Positions 19,957 through 29,832 of a DNA stretch of 64,000 nucleotides are shown in pieces; within the stretch, counting starts at the first letter, position 1, and each line of letters starts with the position of its first letter. The notes below the pieces were generated by a model. It was not told the DNA's origin. It saw only the letters and a list, made by a program, of their open reading frames with translations, and searched no databases. The position numbers and the translations under genes are program-made. Source of the DNA: Tetracentron sinense (taxonomy: Eukaryota; Streptophyta; Magnoliopsida; Trochodendrales; Trochodendraceae); assembly GCA_015143295.1 (NCBI GenBank), contig CM026563.1, positions 2,914,001 through 2,978,000 of the forward strand, written 5' to 3'.

Positions 19957-22320
19957 ATGACGATAATCCCTACCCCTATCGCCGTCACCGTTACTTTCAT
20001 CCTCGTCGCCGTTATCTCTCATTCGGTGGTCGTCGATGGCCTCGGATCGGGTTCGACTATCGCTGTTAGCTACGGTTCCAGCACGGTCTGCGGCATACTC
20101 GCCGGAGAATATTCACAGGGGATCGAATGTTATCGAGGAGGTGTGAGGATAGCAATCGAGCCGAATATTTCTTATGAAGCAATCTCCGGTGGCCGGGATT
20201 TCTTCTGCGGGCTGAGGTCCGGCGGAATGCGTTTGCTTTGCTGGAACACAAGTTTTCAAGCCAAACGGATTTATAACAATGACACTGTTCGATTGAGGGA
20301 TCTGACGGTGGGGGGTGGTCAGGTTTGTGCGGTGGAGAACGGCACCGGAGTGGCGAGGTGCTGGAGAGGAGATAGAGGAAAGTTCCCGTCGCTGGAGACT
20401 GGGGAAGATTTTCTGTCGATTACATCAGGGGTTGGGTTTTCTTGTGGGATTTTCAACACTAGCAAGAGGGTTCTGTGTTGGGGCAACAGTGCAATAGGGG
20501 ATCAGATTCAGAGAGAGTTCGAGAATTCTTCTATGTTGAGCTTAATTGCTGGGTATTCTCATGTTTGTGGATTGAATATATCTGGGTTTTTGATTTGTAA
20601 AGGAAATAATGATTCTGGGCAGTTAAATGTTCCTTCTGCTGTTCCGTTCGAGTTTTTGAGGCTGGCTTTGGGAAATAATCATAGTTGTGCGATTCGAGAA
20701 TCGAATGGATATGTGGTTTGTTGGGGAGGCGGAGATTTTTCTGGCAATGTAACAGTGGGTGTTTCGTTCGAGTCTATTGTGGCTGGTTTGAATTTCACTT
20801 GCGGATTAACGACCAGGAATTTTTCTCTGATTTGTTGGGGACCAGGATGGTTTGCTTATCCTGATTCAGGAAGCGATCTTCCATTGCCGAAAATTGTTCC
20901 TGGGCCGTGTTCTAGAGCTTCATCTTGTTCCTGTGGTATATACCCTGATTCTGAATCTCTGTGTTCTGGTTCAGGGAGTATTTGCAAACCATGTAAGTTT
21001 CAAATTCCACAGGCACCAATTCCACCGCCAGTTTCTCCTCCGTCACCCCCATCGAAATCTAGGAACAGGGGTTTATTGGCTTTTGCAATTGTTGGATCAA
21101 TTGGTTGTTTTGTGGGTATCTGCACTATTATCTACTGTCTATGGACCGGAATTTGCTGTGGGCACAAGAAAATCCATAATTCTGTGCAGCCCACCATCAC
21201 TGGAGCCCATGCTAATGGCGCCCCAGCAGCAAATAGCGGTCCTTTCAACAGCCCACCTTCAAGATCATCCACTATCAGGCGCCAGAGCTCCCGAGCAATG
21301 AGGCGTCAAAGGAGTGGGACCTCATCCAAGCACCCAGAAAGGGCCGAGGAATTGTCCCTATCGGAGCTTGCAGCCGCCACCGACAACTTCTCCTTGGAAA
21401 ACAAGATTGGTGCTGGAAGCTTTGGTACAGTGTACAAGGGCAAGCTCGCGGATGGTCGCGAAGTTGCAATTAAAAGAGGAGATACAGGTCTGAAGAAAAA
21501 GAAGTTTCAAGAGAAAGAAAGTGCATTTGATTCAGAATTAGAGTTCCTGTCCCGTCTTCACCACAAGCATTTAGTCGGGCTCGTGGGGTTCTGCGAAGAC
21601 AAGGATGAGAGACTTCTAGTATATGAGTACATGCCAAATGGTTCACTCTATGATCATCTGCATAGCAAGAACAATGTGGACAAGAGCAGCAGTATTGTGA
21701 ATTCTTGGAAAATGAGGATCAAAATCTCATTAGACGCAGCAAGGGGAATTGAGTACCTCCACAATTACGCAGTCCCTTCGATAATTCACAGAGACATTAA
21801 GTCTTCTAACATTCTGCTCGACGCCAATTGGACTGCAAAAGTATCTGACTTTGGATTATCCTTGATGGGGCCGGAATCCGACAAGGAATATGTGCCAATG
21901 AAGGCGGCCGGGACAGTTGGGTACATGGATCCGGAGTACTACGGGCTAAATGTTTTGACAGCCAAGAGTGATGTCTATGGCCTGGGAGTGGTTTTGCTGG
22001 AGCTATTGACAGGCAAGAGAGCTATATTTAAGGATGAACAAGATGGGGGAGGTCCAACAAGCGTGGTAGATTTTACAGTGCCGAAGATTATGGAGGGAGA
22101 GCTAGGGAGGGTGTTGGATATGAGGGTTGGGCCGCCGGGGATTAACGAATCAGAGGCGGTTGAGCTGGTGGCATACATGGCCATGAATTGTGTGAATTTA
22201 GAGGGGAAGGAGCGACCGACGATGACAGACATTGTCGCGAATTTGGAGAGAGCATTGGCTCTCTGTGATGACAGCCATGACAGCATCTCTAGTGCTACAT
22301 TCTCCATTACTTCTGAATGA
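19957..22320 (+). CDS. CCR3: CRINKLY4-related receptor-like kinase (CCR3 type)
   Basis: A single-exon 787-aa receptor-like Ser/Thr kinase. Residues 1-28 form a signal peptide. Residues ~33-300 hold the Trp/Cys-containing 'crinkly' propeller repeats, with cores such as VLCWGNS, VVCWGG and LICWG. A Cys cluster lies at 318-346, then a proline-rich stalk and one membrane helix at ~372-397. The kinase spans ~480-770 with GAGSFG (485-490), Lys506, Glu527, HRDIKSSN (611-618), DFG (631-633) and GTVGYMDPEYY (652-662), so all catalytic residues are present. CRINKLY4-family kinases act at the plasma membrane in epidermal and developmental signalling; the CCR3 assignment rests on the kinase sequence and overall layout. 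I start at 19957 because that Met begins the signal peptide. The frame is open further up to an ATG at 19753, which would add 68 aa and bury the signal. Confidence 0.92.
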   Translation: MTIIPTPIAVTVTFILVAVISHSVVVDGLGSGSTIAVSYGSSTVCGILAGEYSQGIECYRGGVRIAIEPNISYEAISGGRDFFCGLRSGGMRLLCWNTSFQAKRIYNNDTVRLRDLTVGGGQVCAVENGTGVARCWRGDRGKFPSLETGEDFLSITSGVGFSCGIFNTSKRVLCWGNSAIGDQIQREFENSSMLSLIAGYSHVCGLNISGFLICKGNNDSGQLNVPSAVPFEFLRLALGNNHSCAIRESNGYVVCWGGGDFSGNVTVGVSFESIVAGLNFTCGLTTRNFSLICWGPGWFAYPDSGSDLPLPKIVPGPCSRASSCSCGIYPDSESLCSGSGSICKPCKFQIPQAPIPPPVSPPSPPSKSRNRGLLAFAIVGSIGCFVGICTIIYCLWTGICCGHKKIHNSVQPTITGAHANGAPAANSGPFNSPPSRSSTIRRQSSRAMRRQRSGTSSKHPERAEELSLSELAAATDNFSLENKIGAGSFGTVYKGKLADGREVAIKRGDTGLKKKKFQEKESAFDSELEFLSRLHHKHLVGLVGFCEDKDERLLVYEYMPNGSLYDHLHSKNNVDKSSSIVNSWKMRIKISLDAARGIEYLHNYAVPSIIHRDIKSSNILLDANWTAKVSDFGLSLMGPESDKEYVPMKAAGTVGYMDPEYYGLNVLTAKSDVYGLGVVLLELLTGKRAIFKDEQDGGGPTSVVDFTVPKIMEGELGRVLDMRVGPPGINESEAVELVAYMAMNCVNLEGKERPTMTDIVANLERALALCDDSHDSISSATFSITSE

Positions 22321-24059
22321 AATTCATCCCCCACCCCCCAACAGGGATTTTTTTGTTTTGGTAATTTTTATTGGTTTACTTGGGATTTGGGAGTGTAAAG
22401 ACTAAAGACTAGGGGCTTGTTCTAACATGAGCGGTAGGTTTTGGTGACCGTGACAGGGGAGGAAGAGGATTATATGATTCATTTCTATGAGAATTTTTTC
22501 TTTAAAGGTGTTTGAAAGGTCTCTTTTTTCTTCGTCTTTCTAAAAGTAGGTAGCTTTATTCCTATCAAAATCCCTATTTTTTTGTACAAGACTTTGACTA
22601 CGTTCAATCTCTTGCTTTCACAATCGCAACAGCGCGCACGCCATCGTTTGATCACAATTTGATATTTGCAATAGGGAAGCGATCTAAAACTCTCAATAGC
22701 ACCTACTAACCTACTATTGAGAGCTGAACTGTTGGACATTTTAAATCTCTCAATAGCGCAGAACCAAATCGTCTGTGCTCTTCCTGGGTTCTTTCCTCTG
22801 ACCTGAGTTTTTGATGGCAATGGTTTTGAGTTGTTAAATCCGTACGATACATTTGATCCCGTACTTCAAATACTTGTGGCCATAGGGAAGAATTCGGAGA
22901 AGAACACATACCATTTGTGTCTCAATAGTATCTACTATCGGGAGCTTGGATTAAAAATCCAATGGGGTTAATCATTAAGTGGGGCTCACCATCAAAAGCA
23001 TGTGAGCCTTAGGCCATTCGATTTTCAATCCAATGGTTCAGCTCTCCATAGTAGGTCGAGAATTTTTAATCACTTTCCTTTGACTTGGGATAAATAAAAA
23101 TATTAGGAAAGGAGAATGAGAGAACTTACCTCCTTGACATTTGCTATAATTTAAGTGGGCAAAGAGGACACGCGCTGTATTCGTGAGCCCACATGTACAA
23201 TACAATAAGAATACTGTCCGAGGATGGTCCAAGCATTTGAAGTTTTACGCAGACTATCGTGTTGGAATTATGGTGAACAAAAGCCCCAAACATTTAAAAA
23301 AAAACAAGCAGGTATTTTCCTTTCATCTGATAGTGGAACCCATTCCCGGCCAAACCTGGGGGTTAAATGGTAATTATACACAACAACCAAACACACCGGA
23401 ACCATATGCTAAGTGTGGTCCATCAAATGAGAGCGAAGAGGTGTTTCCTCCAGGATAGGGATAAACATTAAAGAGAGAAGGAGCAGGTGTAGGGTCGAGA
23501 TGCCAAATTCACCCAACGGTAAGGACTCAGATTCTAACGTATACATTTTGATCTCTTAATGAAAAGTACACTAAATTAGGCGGTGCCGCCAACCTTCAAA
23601 TTAAATAAATTAAAATGTGGGACCACATAACCCCACCACTAATGAGGTACGAATTATTGGGAAGGGATTTTCTCTCAGCCTGACTCTGGGTTGGGGACTA
23701 CTCCGCTCAGTTATGTTGCTTGTTGATTCTAATTACAAACTCCCCGAGACTGGGCTCTGTTTGCATGTAAATTTACTATTGAATTATATATGTGTAAAAG
23801 GGGGGACCAACTAACCCCACCACAAAGGGTTGGGGACACCCCGAGTCTCCAAAAAAACAAAAAAAGGGACGAAATCTTTCTATATGTTACTTGTGTTTGG
23901 AGTAAAAGAAGATTGAAATTTACTTGTAAGAACGGTTTTTTTCCACTCATATATATAAAGGGATACTTTTGTCATTTAGAAAAAATTAAGTGGAGAGAGA
24001 TATGTTTTTTTTATTTTGAAAGTTAAGTGGGGTGTTACTATCCCTTTGAAAATATTTTT
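22321..24059. other. CCR3 3' UTR and spacer with repeats
   Basis: The first few hundred bases are the probable 3' UTR. Further on are inverted copies of TCTCAATAGC-type motifs (22690-22760, 22920), the CCR3-flanking direct repeat (22757-22870), and a pair of GGGACCA...AACCCCACCAC blocks (23620, 23804). An AT-rich tandem tract with ACTTTTGTCATTT motifs begins near 23950. No gene is supported. Confidence 0.5.
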
Positions 24060-24215
24060 TTTTGGTTAAAATTATATCACGTAACTAACACACACACTCT
24101 AAACACATAAATAGCCATACCTAAGGTAGCCGCTAAGGTGTCATAAGGTTAAGTCCAAGCAACCACTCCAAAAGGGCCTATCCTAAGGAGGGTTGATGGC
24201 CCCTCAAGGTTGGTT
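24060..24215 (-). mobile_element. Dispersed SINE/LINE-tail-like repeat, minus-strand copy
   Basis: On the minus strand this reads ATCAACCCTCCTTAGGATAG, then GTTGCTTGGACTTAACC, CTTAGCGGCTACCTTAGG, and ends TAACCAAAAAAAA. It is the inverted partner of the copy at 10620-10822. It lies in an AT-rich tandem tract, and the flanking text GTGTTACTATCCCTTTGAAA recurs on its other side as GTGTTACTATCTCTTTGAAA, although that may belong to the host tandem repeat. Confidence 0.6.
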
Positions 24216-24318
24216 GTTATTTTGAAAAACATATGGTAAGAGGAGTGTTACTATCTCTTTGAAAATATATTTATATTTGAAGAGTGATGTTTTGTCATTT
24301 TGGAAAATATATGTGGAG

Positions 24319-26643
24319 TGTCGTGACCCAAAATCCCTCTTAGAAGTTCTAGGACTTTGAGTCGTGACTTATATTTCAAACCATCTTGTATGAGTATTTA
24401 AGGCAATGCTAAAAGTGGAAGCTAAGAATTTTCTATAACAATAAGACATAAACTGAAAACTATATAACTGTATCCCAATTTCAACACAAACTAGTATCAT
24501 AAAAACTTAACAAATAGGAACCGACATAAGTGAACATCCCCACTTTAAAACAAGTCAAAGACAATATACACAAGTCACTCCCTCTCCTCACTCAACAAAA
24601 CTCAAGGTAGGGCCACCTATCAACAGCCCTCTCTTCCTCCGGATGATTTACAACTGGTTCTTCCTCAGCATATTCCGTTTCGATCCAGGGTCCTGGAGCA
24701 CAAATATCGAAGGACGGACTTGTCGACAATAACAATTCGGTTGAACATGAAAGATTCAGTGTATACTAACTACTAAATAATGAAGTTATAGAACAACAAC
24801 AGGATTACATATGTAGTTCATATATCTCAATCATCAAAACACTATCACCGGACTTCATATGTGGTTCATATATTTCGAATATCAAAACACATGCATACTT
24901 CAATTCAGACATGCGGAAAATCATAGCTTCAATTACAATGTGCATATTTTTCAAAACTATATACTTTACTTTGATTTCTTCAAAATCTCAAATACTTTTA
25001 TAAGCTTTTCCTATCTTTTACTTTTCAATTATCATCTTACATTTCTTTATTTAATTTAGTTGAGTTGATCATTTTTACTTGATGTAAGATAATTAGTGGT
25101 TGTACCTGATCTAAGCACACTAACATCTTCCTAATAACATTTTTGTTCATTCTTTTACTTGAGATCAGATGACTAGTGGTTGTACCTAGTCTGAAGTACA
25201 CTAGCATCCTCTCAATAACATCGTTTCATCATTTTACTTGGGATCAGGTAATTAGTACCTCTATTTGGTCTGAAGTACACTAACCCCCCCCCCCCCCCCC
25301 TAATAATATCATTTCATTCTTTTACTTGAAATCAGATAACTAGTGTCTATAACATTCTTTCAATAACATATTCTTTTTTTATTTTACTTGAAATCAGATG
25401 ACTAGTGATTGTACCTAGTCTAAGCACACCATTATCCTTCCAATAGAATCTTTTCTTTCATTCATTTTCTTTACATTACTTTTCAGATACTCGTACTTAG
25501 ACAAAACCTCAGTCATACAATTTCAAGTGCTCATATAACATTTGTGAGTGACATATAGGCAATAGAACTTCAATAACATAGCACATGCATTTCACATATC
25601 AATTCATAGTTCTAAACATGCTCACATATATTTTAGACACATAATTCCATTCATTAAAACATGCTATTCATCAAGATCAAGGCATCATGTCTCCCTTTTC
25701 ATTAAGACTTCACTACATGAACCATTTAGATACAACATACATAAGGCATTTCATCAAATATATTACCTTCATCATTTAACTCAATAAGGAATACTTCAAG
25801 ATCACTTAATAGGGCTTAACTAATTCAATTCGTCATTCATATGCTTTCCTTTTAATTTCTCATCAGGAACTTACCATGAGAATCAATATTAAGATAATCT
25901 TCAACACATTATAGAATTTACATATATTTTCGTCTTAATTTAAGCTATGGAATTATAACAACGCTATTTAGTAGAAAGTATCTACCTCGCAAGATTGAAT
26001 CCCTGCAGTCTAAGTTTGAAAAAGAGCTTAGAAGACTTGAATGCTGAATTCCAAGCTTGAGAAGAAAGATCCAAGCTTCACTTTGCTCCTCCAAGAGATT
26101 TCCTTAGAAAACCTAGGGTTTTCTCCTCTACTTTGCCAAATTGGGTGAAAAGAGTTTAAAATATTCTAAACCCTTGAATTAGGTGTCCTAGTTAAAGACT
26201 CCAAAATTTTGGACTCAACATAGTTTAAAAAAATTTATTTTCACAAACGTCGTTCGAACAAAACTAGGTTTGTTTGAACAAGGATGAACCCATTCCAAAC
26301 AGAAATGGGTGTTGTTTTTGGTTTATTGATGAAATCTCTGGCTTTGTTCGAACGAATGAGATTTCGTTCGAATGAAAGTCCAAGAAATCCTGTTTCTCCA
26401 GTTTTTGCTTTGTGTTGTTCCACCTTTTATACTTTTTAATCATTCCAAGGTATAATTTAAGATTATATAATCATCAAGATAATTAAATATACACTGATTA
26501 TGACGTATAATTTAATGTTGACCATTTTACCCTTTTTGATGCTTAAACCATTTCTCCCATTTTCCCCTTAACTATTAAACACCTACAAGGCCTACCCTTA
26601 ATGAGTGTAGGATTCACGTGAGCGAAATCCGGGGTTCTCTACA
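24319..26643 (+). mobile_element. Solo LTR (probably Ty3/gypsy-like)
   Basis: A 2,325-base interval starts TGTCGTGACCC and ends GGTTCTCTACA. It is flanked by the perfect 5-base direct repeat TGGAG at 24314-24318 and 26644-26648. No gag-pol region, primer-binding site or second LTR is present, so it is a solo LTR left by recombination between two LTRs. It contains a tandem array (25071-25450), a C17 run and, near 26246-26375, repeated CGTTCGAAC-like palindromes. The Ty3/gypsy label rests on size and the TGTCRYGACCC start and is an inference. The orientation given assumes the TATA-poor AT-rich side is downstream and is uncertain. Confidence 0.72.
25071..25450. repeat. Imperfect ~80-bp tandem repeats inside the solo LTR
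   Basis: Five units, each beginning near TTTTACTTGAGATCAGATGA and continuing CTAGTGGTTGTACCTAGTC, start at about 25073, 25153, 25232, 25320 and 25382. A C17 homopolymer (25284-25300) interrupts the third unit. Confidence 0.85.
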
Positions 26644-26648
26644 TGGAG

Positions 26649-28117
26649 GATATTTTTGTCATTTTTAAAATATGTATATAAAGGTTCTTTTTGTCATTAA
26701 AAAAGAAAACATGCATAGGAGAGGTATTTTTGACATTTTAAATGTGACTAGTGATATTTTTTTATTCTTGATAAATATATCTAAAGAGGGGTACTTTTTT
26801 AATTTTTAAAAATATATTTATAGAGATAAGTATTTTACAGGAAAATGACATAGAAATTTTAAAAAATAAGTCATTTTCCACAAAAAATTGCTCCCTTCCC
26901 ATAAAACATTTTACTTACAAAAGATTTTTGAGAGAAATACTAATTTTTGTGTTTGGAATGCTGCAAATAATGCAAATAATTCTCTAGTTCTGCTATGTTT
27001 GGGATCCATTCTTTTGGCGAGACTTCTAAAGTACGGCACTTTGCAAATTTTCACATTTTATAGTATACATTTTCTTTTGAGAACTAGATGCACTGTGCTT
27101 TTCATCTCCTGATTTGAAATTCTCTTAAGGCTTCAAATGCAGCAAATCGAATGATTTCGAATCTCATAAAAGTGATAAGACTTGAAATCTTATGATGGTA
27201 AGAAATAATTTTGTTAGAAACCTTGACAAAGTGACTCAAACTTCCTAACTATGACGACAAAGTGCCAAGCTGAAAGATGATCCCCTAGGTTGATGCTTCT
27301 TCTATAGGTCAAGTGCAATTCACCCCCTAGGTTGATGCTTCCTCTCCTAAGATTTAAGAAAAATGTTATTGGTGATATGGATCATGGCTGTGCATCACTG
27401 CAGTCAGTGGACTAGAATTTGCTCTTCTTAGCATGATATATAGATAAATGATGATCCAGAGTCCAAACCCCAAACAAAGAGATTGATATTCTGCATATGC
27501 AGGCAAGCTTTCTTACAATTGTAATAATTATTTATCAATCCCTATCAAGAAACCTTCCCCATTTTTCAGCAAGATTTCAAAGGTTTAGAGTTCTTACCTC
27601 ATGCTTGAATGACAGACTGAAATTGCACACCTTGTTGCATTCAGGTGTGTTGTGGACCAAGTCCTGCACAAGTGGTCTCGAATGAAAATCATCATGCCAT
27701 TTTATTGCTTTTTTTCTTTTATTTATATGGTAGAAACTAGAATGAGAGACTTGAAATGAACACCCTAAGTTGATCTGAAAACCCAAACATCTGGAACGTC
27801 TAGCCCTCAGAAACCATTTAGGACAGAATAATGTATCGTTGGGAGGGCCAGAAGGAGAGGGCAGAGGCTTATTATCCAGGGAGTTCTCATGGCCACATAA
27901 TTGTGGAAAGTGACTTGTTGGAGCTGATAAATTCCATTTCCTGTGAGAATGCAAGTGGACTTGGACATTCAGCCCTATAGCCTTTGATACCAAGTATATT
28001 TTTGTTTAATTTTTCTGGCTGTTAAGAAGATTCCATAGACTAGGGAGGGGAACGGATTCACCCATCCTAGCTAAAAAGGGCCAAGCTGCAGCACAGTGTT
28101 GTAATTCCCAGATGGTT
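26649..28117. other. Spacer, AT-rich tandem tract then unassigned DNA
   Basis: To about 26880 the sequence continues the tandem motif GTATTTTTGTCATTTT that also lies left of the solo LTR. From 27100 to 28100 a 138-codon minus-strand open frame (27577-27993) exists, but it has no recognisable domain and no codon structure I would defend. A short repeated phrase, CCCCCTAGGTTGATGCTTC, occurs at 27282 and 27323. Confidence 0.45.
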
Positions 28118-28223
28118 GAATATACAGCTTTCAAAAGATATGTCTTCCCTAATGATGCAATCTCTGTTAAGCAAACTGCATATACAGCTTTCAAAAGATA
28201 TGTCCTCCCCAATGATGCAATCT
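28118..28223. repeat. 62-bp direct duplication
   Basis: ATACAGCTTTCAAAAGATAT followed by GTCTTCCCTAATGATGCAATCT recurs 62 bases later with a few changes. The second copy ends in the LINE target duplication at 28214-28223. Confidence 0.85.
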
Positions 28224-28950
28224 AATCGCTAAGCAGATTCGATAGATTTCTTTATTGTAGCAATTGGGAAAACAAGTTCCCAGACATGGTCCAAACGGCC
28301 CTTCCTAGACCGACCTCATATCATATCCCCAAGATCTCTAACTCTTTCTTCCTCTGAACGATAACTCTGGATAAGAATATCACATGACCACTTAAAGAAC
28401 AAGTGTTAGAGCCACACCAATAGATGCTTTTTCTGCATGGGAGATGAGGAATTAGTTGACCACTTATTCATTGTCCTCTGATTTCCCGTGTTTGGGGGAT
28501 ATTTCCTAAACCGTCTAGGTGTATTGTCAGTGTCCCTGTCTAGCACTAAGGAGTTACTCTGCATTTGGACTTTGAGGGAAGCAGACAGTGGCCTCTCAGT
28601 GGTGTAAAGGATGCACCCAAGGCCGATTTAATGGGTTATCTGGGGAGAGAGGAATAGACGGGCCCAACCCCTTACTTCGTAGTTCTCTCGCTGGACTTCT
28701 TATGCTATGAAATTTTGGTGCAGTTGTGTGATTGGTGTATGATTAGACCTGACTATGATGAGATAAGTCTACGTTGTTTGTGGGTCATGAATAGGCTGTT
28801 GGGCAGTAATCTTTTGATGGTGGCTACTTTCCCCTTTACTGTTTTGTTTTCCTTTTGTTTTTCTTTTTTTGCTTGTTTCACCTATCAGTGAAATTTTTGT
28901 TTCTATTTTTTTATTCAATAAAATTCTCTAATTACCTTTAAAAAAAAAAG
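28224..28950 (+). mobile_element. 5'-truncated LINE (3' end only)
   Basis: A 727-base plus-strand fragment ends in A10 (28941-28950) and is flanked by the perfect 10-base direct repeat GATGCAATCT at 28214-28223 and 28951-28960. Near 28435 one frame reads CFFCMGDEELVDHLFIV, the post-RT zinc-binding segment (C-x2-C...HLF) typical of plant LINE ORF2. 5' truncation is the usual outcome of incomplete target-primed reverse transcription. Confidence 0.85.
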
Positions 28951-29254
28951 ATGCAATCTCTGTTTGTGCTTTCTATTTGAAATAATATATCTTATTCTTA
29001 CCATAAAAAGGGAAAAAAATTAGTGAATCACTTGCAAACAATATGCAGAGTTGCAGACTATGTACTAATCAGATTAAGTGGCCAAAGTAGGATCTCTCTC
29101 GCAGTTGCACCAATATCCTTACAAAATAATATGAGATTTGTACACATAAATTTGAGGATCACTTAATAGGCAGCACCAACACCATCATTCATATTCTTTG
29201 TTAATTATTAGTGAATTGGTAGTACTGTCATTATATTTAAGTTAGCCTCTCAAA

Positions 29255-29567
29255 CAGTGTAGTTAAGGCATCGCCTAGGCGCCTCTCAAACAGTGTAGCT
29301 TAGATTTTGAAGTGTTTAATACTCCACTATGTCAACATGTTTTTGGTTATGTGATGAATGATTGTAATAGACATTTTGTTTTATATTTTTGTGGAATGTG
29401 GGTGTGGAGTTTTGGTCTTTTGGATGTTATATATAATAATATATATTCGTGATATATATATAATTATATATATATATATATATTTATATTAAATTTATCG
29501 CCTAGGCAACGCCTCGCCTAGCTGGGGCTAATTGCCTAGGCATCGCCTAGACGCCTTGACTACACTG
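29255..29567. mobile_element. hAT-like MITE
   Basis: The terminal inverted repeats are CAGTGTAGTTAAGGCATCGC and, on the minus strand, CAGTGTAGTCAAGGCGTCTA, with GCCTAGGCG-rich subterminal sequence. It is flanked by a perfect 8-base duplication CTCTCAAA at 29247-29254 and 29568-29575. Inside, the phrase CCTCTCAAACAGTGTAG, meaning target plus element start, is repeated at 29282. The centre is AT-rich. A fragment of the same family lies at about 33160-33253. Confidence 0.9.
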
Positions 29568-29832
29568 CTCTCAAATCATTCAAAATAAGTATTAGGACAT
29601 CAATTTCAGCACAACAATGTTTTTCCCCTATCACCATATAATTTGTTCTGCAAGGATTATATGGACCGATAAGAATTCCAGAATTTTGACCATTTCATTC
29701 ATGCTTTTCATTGGACTCAGGACACAGATGTTTGATGAGTGATTGATGCCTAAAAGGTTTTATTTTACTCACCTCCTGCAATTCGGCTTATTCTTAATTG
29801 GAAGAGAATGATATCAGAATAATTGTGTTCGA

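Noticed and set aside
19615..20022. 135-codon minus-strand frame over the CCR3 start
   Set aside because: Antisense shadow of the CCR3 leader and signal peptide, with low-complexity Glu/Lys runs.
27577..27993. 138-codon minus-strand open frame between CCR3 and NFXL2
   Set aside because: No recognisable family, no splice partner with a plausible protein, and neighbouring DNA is repeat-derived.
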